DNA of 11,982 nt from an uncultured Clostridia bacterium (GTDB taxonomy: Bacteria > Bacillota > Clostridia > Christensenellales > UBA1242): assembly GCA_934776915.1 (NCBI GenBank), contig CAKVNA010000014.1:1-11982 (forward strand), written 5' to 3'. The notes under the pieces are model-generated. The model was not told the origin of the DNA. It worked only from the letters and a program-made list of their open reading frames with translations, and did not search any database. Positions 7,199 to 11,982 of this stretch are shown piece by piece (position 1 is the stretch's first letter; each line of letters begins with the position of its first letter). Both the position numbers and the translations under genes were made by a program.

Positions 7199-7897
7199 AT
7201 GATTGTAGAGAGTTTTGTTACTTTTATGAACAAAATTATGCTGTTTTCTGCTTATGTAAACAATGCTTCCAATTTTCCAAAGCCGCTAAGCGAAAAACAA
7301 GAAAAAGCATATTTTGATGCCTTTCACAAAGGAGATATGTCCGCCAAAGAAAAGTTGATATCTCACAACTTGCGACTTGTTGTGCATGTTGCAAAAAAAT
7401 ACATAGGCTCTGCCGAAAGTGACGACCTAATTTCTGTTGGCTCTATTGGTCTTATAAAAGCCACAAACACATTTCAATATGGCAAAAATACACAATTTTC
7501 CACCTACGCCGCCCGCTGCATTGAAAATGAAATTTTGATGCTTCTTCGTGTAAACAAAAAGCATACTCCTGTCATGTCTTTAAGCGAAAGTTTGGGAAAG
7601 GACAAAGACGGCAATGAAATCTCAATAGGCGACATTATCCCAAACGAAGATGACTGCGTGGAAGAAACAGTTGAAAACTCAGTTTTGACAGAAAAACTTT
7701 TAAACATTGTTCAATCAAATCTCACCGAACGAGAATATCAAATAATCTGCATGAGATATGGCTTAAAAAACACCCCTGCCTACACTCAAAGAGAAATTGC
7801 CAAAAAACTGGGCATTTCCCGTTCCTACATTTCCCGCTTGGAGAAAAAAGCCATAGACATAATACGAGAAAAAGCACAGAAAGATGTGTTTTGCTAA
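7199..7897 (+). CDS. sigK: Sporulation sigma factor, SigK type
   Basis: Sigma-70-family factor that directs late mother-cell transcription (coat, cortex, mother-cell lysis) in endospore formers. 232 residues, uninterrupted. Region 2 has HNLRLVVHVAKKYIG (56-70), the core-binding DLISVGSIGLIKA (76-88) and STYAARCIENEIL (101-113). A SigK-like connector KDKDGNEIS (134-142) follows. Region 4 has LTEREYQIICMRYGL (175-189) and the helix-turn-helix TQREIAKKLGISRSYISRLEKKA (196-218), closer to B. subtilis SigK than SigE. The first 17 or so residues are hydrophobic (MLFSAYVNNASNFPKPLS follows) and line up with the cleaved pro-sequence of B. subtilis pro-SigK, so membrane-linked processing is possible. 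The ATG has GAGAGGTGA (7187-7195) close upstream. It is divergent from lepA, with rnpB starting 63 nt after the stop and no terminator between. That the organism sporulates is an inference; the factor could have been repurposed. Confidence 0.88.
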   Translation: MIVESFVTFMNKIMLFSAYVNNASNFPKPLSEKQEKAYFDAFHKGDMSAKEKLISHNLRLVVHVAKKYIGSAESDDLISVGSIGLIKATNTFQYGKNTQFSTYAARCIENEILMLLRVNKKHTPVMSLSESLGKDKDGNEISIGDIIPNEDDCVEETVENSVLTEKLLNIVQSNLTEREYQIICMRYGLKNTPAYTQREIAKKLGISRSYISRLEKKAIDIIREKAQKDVFC

Positions 7898-7925
7898 TTT
7901 ACACAAAATGGCAGTCGGCAACTTG

Positions 7926-7954
7926 TTGACAAACGCCCTATATGGTGTTAAAAT
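7926..7954 (+). promoter_or_regulatory. Promoter of rnpB
   Basis: Perfect TTGACA (7926-7931), 17-nt spacer, TAAAAT (7949-7954) with an extended TG one base upstream of the -10 box. This is the strongest-looking promoter in the window, as expected for an abundant stable RNA. Initiation would fall near 7961, exactly where helix P1 begins. Confidence 0.85.
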
Positions 7955-7960
7955 ACCCAT

Positions 7961-8354
7961 ATTCAGGCAGTCATGTGGTCGCAGTCCAAGTGTAAGGCTT
8001 GGAGTGAGGAAAGTCCGGGCTTCACAGAACAGGGTGCTGGCTAACTACCAGCGGAGGCGACTCTAGGGAAAGTGCAACAGAAATAAACTGTCACGAGTTT
8101 CTCGTTCCCCTTGGGGACACTTGTCAATATAAGGACACGAAAGTTGACAGGCGGACGATGGTGGAAAGGCGGTGTAAAAGACCACCGCTTGATTGGTGAC
8201 AATCAGGGCTATGTAAACCCCACCCGAAGCAAGACTAAAAAGCACAATTTGTTGTTCGCAAGTGCTTTAAAAATGTCGCTTGAGCCATGTGGCAACATAT
8301 GGCCTAGATAGATGACCACTTAATACAGAACTCGGCTTATACACTGCACTGAAG
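7961..8354 (+). ncRNA. rnpB: RNase P RNA (type A), catalytic subunit
   Basis: Ribozyme that removes 5' leaders from pre-tRNAs together with the RnpA protein. Conserved region GAGGAAAGTCCGGGC lies at 8006-8020, AGTGCAACAGAAA at 8071-8083, AGATAGATGACC at 8306-8317 and ACAGAACTCGGCTTA at 8325-8339; the last pairs with the first to form P4. P1 closes the molecule: 7962-7971 pairs with 8343-8353, 10 bp with one bulged A. Other helices visible are P3 (CCAAG/CTTGG around 7985-8002) and P8 (8036-8040 with 8048-8052). The P15 region with CACCCGAAGCAAGA follows the type A pattern rather than the Bacillus type B. Oddity: the L15 loop reads TGTAAA (8212-8217) where the tRNA-CCA-binding motif is normally GGUAAA. 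Size, about 394 nt, is normal. Ends are inferred from P1. Small open frames across it are shadows. Confidence 0.96.
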
Positions 8355-8362
8355 CGAAAAAT

Positions 8363-8395
8363 AAATCCCTCGGGACACCCCCAAGGGATTTTTTT
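8363..8395. terminator. Bidirectional terminator between rnpB and the TrmH-family gene
   Basis: AAATCCCT (8363-8370) and AGGGATTT (8384-8391) form an 8-bp outer stem with a GGG/CCC inner stem and an ACA loop. On the plus strand it ends in seven T's (8389-8395), a classical terminator for rnpB. On the minus strand it is followed by TTTATTTTT, so it can also stop the convergent TrmH-family transcript, whose TAA stop (8394-8396) overlaps the plus-strand T-tract. Confidence 0.88.
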
Positions 8396-8936
8396 ATTGT
8401 TCGTAATGGCAACATTGATTATTTTTTAAAAACCTATCTTCCACACATTTATAAAGAGCAATTCCTAGTGCCGTTGACACATTAAGCGAAGAATTAACCC
8501 CAAACATATCAATATGAACAGATAAGTCACATGAGTTTAAAGCCGTTTCACTAACTCCATGTCTTTCGTTGCCAACAAGCAACGCCACCTTGTCAAAGTT
8601 TGCAAAATTGCAATCTCTAAGCGGAACACTGTCGTCACAAATTTCAACACTTATTGGAATGTAACTATCTTCCCTCACAGCACTTATTGCCTTATCTGTT
8701 GAAGATATAATTTCATAAGGAATTGTCTTTGAGCAATTTCTTGCTGTCTTTTCAACTTTTTTCATTTCCAAAAATTTATCAGTAACAACATAAATTTTAG
8801 AAACATTAAAAGCATCTGCAAGCCTAAAAGCCGAGCCGATATTCTCGTCATGTTCAAGATTTTCCAAAATTAACACAACTTTTGGGTCAAACTTCTTCTG
8901 AGTTTTCTTAAATTCCTCGTGATTTAACTGCTTCAT
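8394..8936 (-). CDS. TrmH/SpoU-family RNA 2'-O-methyltransferase
   Basis: SAM-dependent enzyme of the SPOUT class that methylates a ribose 2'-OH in tRNA or rRNA. The 180 residues carry the three family motifs: NIGSAFRLADAF (32-43, motif 1 with catalytic-type N and R), VALLVGNERHGVSE (117-130, motif 2), and SSLNVSTALGIALY (149-162, motif 3), which form the trefoil-knot cofactor site. The size is close to TrmL/TrmH rather than the longer RlmB, but which nucleotide is modified cannot be read from the sequence. The C-terminus ends in CCHYEQ. Start choice: the frame is open to a TTG at 8954, but the ATG at 8934-8936 lies 1 nt after the RNase J stop and has GGAA upstream, so I use it. It is surely cotranscribed with the RNase J gene, making a two-gene RNA-processing unit, and shares its terminator with rnpB. 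Confidence 0.9.
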   Translation of the reverse strand: MKQLNHEEFKKTQKKFDPKVVLILENLEHDENIGSAFRLADAFNVSKIYVVTDKFLEMKKVEKTARNCSKTIPYEIISSTDKAISAVREDSYIPISVEICDDSVPLRDCNFANFDKVALLVGNERHGVSETALNSCDLSVHIDMFGVNSSLNVSTALGIALYKCVEDRFLKNNQCCHYEQ

Positions 8937-8937
8937 T

Positions 8938-10599
8938 TTATTCCGCTTCCACAATGACGCTTAAAATGACTGGTTTGCGTTTGGTATGTTTGAAGAAGAA
9001 ATTTGTAGAAATTTTGCGGATATTTGTTCTAATTTCCGCTTTATCCATGGCTTTTAGGTCAAGGTCGCTTAATTTTTCATATATAAATTCTTTTGCGTCC
9101 TTTATGATGTCGCTTGCTTCATCTTGATAGACAAATCCACGAGAAATTATGTCTGGCTCTTTTACAAGTCTGCCCGATTTTGAAGACAATGTTGCCACAA
9201 CAACGCACACTCCGTCTTGCGACAAAAGAAGTCTGTCACGAATAACATTGCTATCTTTTTCGCCAAGTCCTGTGCCGTCAATAAGCACACTTCCCGCTGG
9301 CACCATGCCTCCAACCTTAATTGTGTCTGGTGTAAGTTCCACTTGCATTCCAAGTTCTGGGATAATGATATTTCTTTCTTTCATTCCAAGTTCTTTTGCA
9401 AGCATTTGGTGATTTTTAAGGTGTCTATATTCCCCATGCACTGGGATAAAGAATTTTGGTTTTATAAGTGAGTGCAAAATTTTAAGTTCTTCTTTGTATG
9501 CGTGACCAGAGGCATGAACATCTGCAAGTTCGTTGTAAATAACCTTGCAACCTTTTCTATAAAGCACATTTATAAGGTTGTTTATGGCCTTTTCGTTGCC
9601 AGGAATTGGTGATGATGACAAAATAACCACATCATTATCCCCAAGCTTAACCTTTGGAAAGCTGTCTGATGCAATTCTTGTAAGCGCACTCATTGCTTCA
9701 CCTTGAGAGCCTGTGGAAATGATAATAAGTTCCTTATCTTCAAATGTATCCACCTTGTCAATGTCAACAATAATGTTTTTGTCGCATTTAAGTTCGCCCA
9801 GTTTAATAGCCATGTCACTAACATTAACCATACTTCTGCCCGTAAAAGCAATTTTTCTTCCATATTTTTTGGCACAGTCGATAATTTGTTGCAATCTGTG
9901 AATGTTTGAAGCAAAGGTTGCAATAAGAATTCTTTGAGTTTTAAGTTTGCCCAAAAGTTCGTCAAAAGTCTTTCCAACAACAGATTCACTCATAGAAAAG
10001 CCTTCTCTTTCCACATTTGTGCTGTCACTCATAAGCAATGTAACACCCTTTTTGCCCACCTCTGCAAGACGCTTTAGGTCGCAAACATCGTTGCCCACTG
10101 GCGTAAAGTCAATCTTAAAGTCGCCCGTATGCACAACAACGCCCGCTGGGGTGGTTATTACAAGTGCAAATGCCCCAGGAATAGAGTGTGTAACTGACAC
10201 AAATTCAACTTTAAAATTCCCCGCCACAACAACAGTCCCTGGCTTAACTGGCTTCATAATAACGCCAGTTTTCTTAGACTCTTTAAGTTTGTTTTCAATA
10301 AGCCCAAGCGACACTCTGCTTCCATAAATAGGGGTTTTTATTCTATCCAAAAAGTAAGGAATAGCCCCAATGTGGTCCTCGTGTCCGTGAGTGATAAAAA
10401 GCCCACGCATTTTAGATTTGTTTTTTTCAAGATATGTTAGGTCTTGCACCACTTGGTCAACCCCTGGCATATCTTCGTCTGGGAAAGATTGACCAGCATC
10501 AACAACAATCATGTCCTTGCCATATTCAAAAGCGGTCATGTTCTTGCCGATTTCGCCAATTCCGCCCAAAAAAGTTATTTTTAATTTTTCGTTATTCAT
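8938..10599 (-). CDS. rnj: Ribonuclease J (5' exonuclease and endonuclease)
   Basis: Metallo-beta-lactamase/beta-CASP nuclease that degrades mRNA from monophosphorylated 5' ends and matures rRNA; it replaces much of RNase E function in Gram-positives. 553 residues, almost the length of B. subtilis RNase J1 (555). The zinc motif HGHEDH is at 71-76, with further ligands THSIPG (H138), HTGDFK (D160) and PVHGE (H388). beta-CASP signatures are SDSTN (191-195), ATFASNIHR (227-235), STGSQGE (295-301), SSPIPGNE (329-336) and VHASGHA (361-367). The C-terminal domain follows (about 450-553). The start ATG (10597-10599) has AAGGAG (10605-10610) 5 nt upstream; an in-frame TTG at 10617 lies ahead of that site and is rejected. 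The methyltransferase gene follows after 1 nt. I see a single RNase J here, so J1 versus J2 is not decided. The leader has hairpins described separately. Confidence 0.97.
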   Translation of the reverse strand: MNNEKLKITFLGGIGEIGKNMTAFEYGKDMIVVDAGQSFPDEDMPGVDQVVQDLTYLEKNKSKMRGLFITHGHEDHIGAIPYFLDRIKTPIYGSRVSLGLIENKLKESKKTGVIMKPVKPGTVVVAGNFKVEFVSVTHSIPGAFALVITTPAGVVVHTGDFKIDFTPVGNDVCDLKRLAEVGKKGVTLLMSDSTNVEREGFSMSESVVGKTFDELLGKLKTQRILIATFASNIHRLQQIIDCAKKYGRKIAFTGRSMVNVSDMAIKLGELKCDKNIIVDIDKVDTFEDKELIIISTGSQGEAMSALTRIASDSFPKVKLGDNDVVILSSSPIPGNEKAINNLINVLYRKGCKVIYNELADVHASGHAYKEELKILHSLIKPKFFIPVHGEYRHLKNHQMLAKELGMKERNIIIPELGMQVELTPDTIKVGGMVPAGSVLIDGTGLGEKDSNVIRDRLLLSQDGVCVVVATLSSKSGRLVKEPDIISRGFVYQDEASDIIKDAKEFIYEKLSDLDLKAMDKAEIRTNIRKISTNFFFKHTKRKPVILSVIVEAE

Positions 10600-10633
10600 T
10601 TTTTCTCCTTGTAGCAATTTGCATTAAAATTAA

Positions 10634-10687
10634 AGGTGACAACACCTAACAAAACAGAATTTTTTGCAACAAAAAGTTGCCTGTTTT
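10634..10687 (-). promoter_or_regulatory. Hairpins in the RNase J mRNA leader
   Basis: Two inverted repeats precede the ribosome binding site. AGGTG/CACCT (10634-10638, 10643-10647) has a 4-nt loop and, on the minus strand, is followed by TTAATTTT. AAAACAG (10651-10657) pairs with CTGTTTT (10681-10687), enclosing GCAAC/GTTGC (10666-10670, 10676-10680) around five A's, with an 8-nt one-sided internal loop. These could protect the 5' end, attenuate transcription or allow autoregulation; function is not known. Confidence 0.4.
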
Positions 10688-10717
10688 CTGAAAAAACATT
10701 TTTCTTGTGTATTTAAC

Positions 10718-10734
10718 ATACATTTTACATGTAT
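10718..10734. repeat. Small inverted repeat upstream of the RNase J gene
   Basis: ATACAT, 5-nt spacer, ATGTAT: a perfect 6-bp dyad about 120 nt before the RNase J start, where its promoter should lie (a weak minus-strand TTGGCT-N17-TATGTT can be drawn across it). It might be an operator, but a dyad of this size can occur by chance in AT-rich DNA. Confidence 0.25.
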
Positions 10735-10763
10735 TTTAGCCAAATTTCGTGCCAATGGCAGAA

Positions 10764-11708
10764 TTAAATCAAATTCTTCATTTTTTCTATGCTGTCTTGT
10801 TCTTCAAATCTTTTTGGTGAAATAAACATATCTGGATAGACATAAAATCTCATGCCTTGAGTTGAGAAGAAACTGACCATTTGGAACACCACAAACATAA
10901 ATGCAGTGGCTGGAATGGTTATAACAAGGGCAACGGACAAGGTAAACACAGCACAAAGAAGGTTTATAACAATGGACAAAATTACAAGCAAAAGTGCAGT
11001 TGAAAAGATATTCCAAAAGTTACGGAAAACGCAAGAGAAATTTTGCGACAATGCCGAAGCCACATTTTTGTCAAGCACAGCAACTGAAGGCATCCAGCAA
11101 GAAAACAATGCTTGTTTTAGAGCAAGTGTCACAATCACAAGTGCAAACACCCACACAGACAAAAGTGCATATTTAATGTCACCTGCCGAAGCAAATTTTA
11201 TGGTGAAATATAAGCCACCAAGTGCCACCACATTGAACACCAACACAACACTGTATCTTAACATACTATAAAGCACACTTTTGCCAATGTTTTTGATATA
11301 TCTTCCTGTCCAGTTATATTTCACTTGGCTTGTCATAAAGCCATACAAAACTTCACCCGAGGCCAGTTGAGCGAAGTCGAGCGTAAGTGGGAAAATAAAC
11401 AAAGTCCACACGCCAAGAAAAATGTAGTTGAAACGAAATTGAATGTTTGTTGTAAGCACTTCCCCCACTTTTTGAAGCAACTGCTCAAAAGCTGTGGCAG
11501 TGACTTGAAGTGGTTTGGAAAACAACCCACCAAACGCCTGACCAAATTCCACAAAAATTTGTGCTTCTACAAGTTTTGCAATAATTGGGCTTGCCAAAAA
11601 GTAGCACACACAAAAACTAAGGCTTATGCAAATCACATAATACAAAAGAACTTTCCAAACATTAGAAAAGTTGGTTAGCAGAAGTCTAATCGTATTCCTA
11701 AAAATCAT
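10764..11708 (-). CDS. Six-helix integral membrane protein of unknown function
   Basis: I do not recognise this family. The 314-residue protein has about six hydrophobic stretches long enough to span the membrane, near residues 20-40, 95-118, 150-172, 180-205, 235-256 and 258-282. The loop after the first carries an amphipathic stretch (about 43-92). The tail from about 285 is soluble and charged (QGMRFYVYPDMFISPKRFEEQDSIEK). There is no ABC signature, no conserved charged residues within helices that would suggest a transporter class, and no signal peptide cleavage site. The overall layout recalls multi-pass DUF-type Bacillota proteins, but that is only an impression. Start choice: the ATG at 11706-11708 has AGAGGA (11715-11720) 6 nt upstream; an in-frame TTG at 11735 is upstream of that and rejected. 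It has its own promoter. No strong terminator separates it from the RNase J gene 164 nt downstream, so some readthrough is possible. Confidence 0.85.
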   Translation of the reverse strand: MIFRNTIRLLLTNFSNVWKVLLYYVICISLSFCVCYFLASPIIAKLVEAQIFVEFGQAFGGLFSKPLQVTATAFEQLLQKVGEVLTTNIQFRFNYIFLGVWTLFIFPLTLDFAQLASGEVLYGFMTSQVKYNWTGRYIKNIGKSVLYSMLRYSVVLVFNVVALGGLYFTIKFASAGDIKYALLSVWVFALVIVTLALKQALFSCWMPSVAVLDKNVASALSQNFSCVFRNFWNIFSTALLLVILSIVINLLCAVFTLSVALVITIPATAFMFVVFQMVSFFSTQGMRFYVYPDMFISPKRFEEQDSIEKMKNLI

Positions 11709-11740
11709 TTTTAATCCTCTATTGCCAAAGGGCAAGTATA

Positions 11741-11768
11741 TTTATAATTGTGAAATTTCAGTTGTCAA
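11741..11768 (-). promoter_or_regulatory. Promoter of the membrane protein gene
   Basis: Minus strand: perfect TTGACA (11763-11768), 16-nt spacer, TATAAA (11741-11746). Transcription would start near 11734, about 25 nt before the ATG. The leader begins with a small hairpin, TTGCC/GGCAA (11722-11726 with 11731-11735), directly before the AGAGGA ribosome binding site. Confidence 0.7.
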
Positions 11769-11982
11769 GAGTGTCGCCATAAGACGATTTAACATTTAAC
11801 TTTATACAAATTGCTTATTTTTTTTCAACTAACGAACATATTATATCCAAAAAAATTACTTTTTGCAAGAGATTTTTTGCTTTATTATTTATAAATAAGA
11901 AATTTTTTTAGTTTTCATTCCAAAATTATCATTTTATTTCAATTTTTATAACCTAACTTGCACTTTAATTTTTCATATTTCA
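11769..11982. other. AT-rich gene-free right edge
   Basis: No open reading frame of useful length, RNA gene or mobile element is visible. The stretch is rich in A and T runs and holds a 14-nt perfect palindrome (11885-11898) made only of A and T, which is probably chance. It is likely the 3' side of an intergenic region whose other gene lies beyond the window. Confidence 0.5.

Noticed and set aside
7884..8311. Short open frames across the RNase P RNA on both strands
   Set aside because: The stretch is explained by rnpB, with all conserved regions present; the frames have no ribosome binding site and match no protein pattern.
10750..10760. TGCCAATGGCA as a terminator of the membrane protein gene
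   Set aside because: The stem is only 4-5 bp with almost no loop and no T-tract follows on the minus strand.
11722..11735. TTG at 11735 as the start of the membrane protein
   Set aside because: It sits in a small leader hairpin upstream of a proper AGAGGA site that serves the ATG at 11708.
11885..11898. 14-nt perfect palindrome as an operator
   Set aside because: Made only of A and T inside a very AT-rich stretch, not near a promoter; likely chance.

Overview
The window reads as a chromosomal segment of an AT-rich, low-G+C Gram-positive bacterium, most likely an uncultured gut-type member of the Clostridia. The reasons are a hrcA-grpE-dnaK operon under a CIRCE operator, lepA-hemW next to it as in many Bacillota, an RNase J gene, a sporulation sigma factor of the SigK type, strong AAGGAG-type ribosome binding sites, and a type A RNase P RNA (Bacilli usually carry type B). 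TGA is used as a stop (hrcA, lepA), so the code is the standard bacterial one. No transposase, integrase, CRISPR array, tRNA or rRNA operon is visible.

Layout from left to right. Minus strand 1-2907: the heat-shock operon hrcA, grpE, dnaK (dnaK runs off the left edge), with a clear sigma-A promoter overlapping a CIRCE operator. Minus strand 3029-4013: a stand-alone gene of unrecognised family whose residues match the catalytic signature of HipA/CtkA-type kinases, with its own promoter. Minus strand 4034-7151: lepA and hemW, joined by a 4-nt ATGA overlap and ended by an AT-rich hairpin. Plus strand 7146-8395: a divergent sigK gene followed by rnpB, which has its own strong promoter and terminator. 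Minus strand 8394-11768: a TrmH/SpoU-family methyltransferase gene directly behind the RNase J gene, then a six-helix membrane protein of unknown function. 11769-11982 is AT-rich sequence without a gene.

How they fit together: most of the window is housekeeping, covering protein folding and its repressor, translation GTPase EF4, haem insertion, RNA processing and RNA methylation. In Bacillus subtilis and relatives lepA, hemW, hrcA, grpE and dnaK are adjacent. Here a single kinase-like gene with its own promoter sits between hemW and hrcA, with no antitoxin-like neighbour, and this is the most interesting item. Other points worth a second look are a UGU instead of GGU in the CCA-binding loop of RNase P RNA, a CX4CX2C cysteine motif in HemW, four cysteines packed into the GrpE tail, a possibly leaderless lepA transcript, a sigma-E-like promoter before sigK, and hairpins in the RNase J leader.
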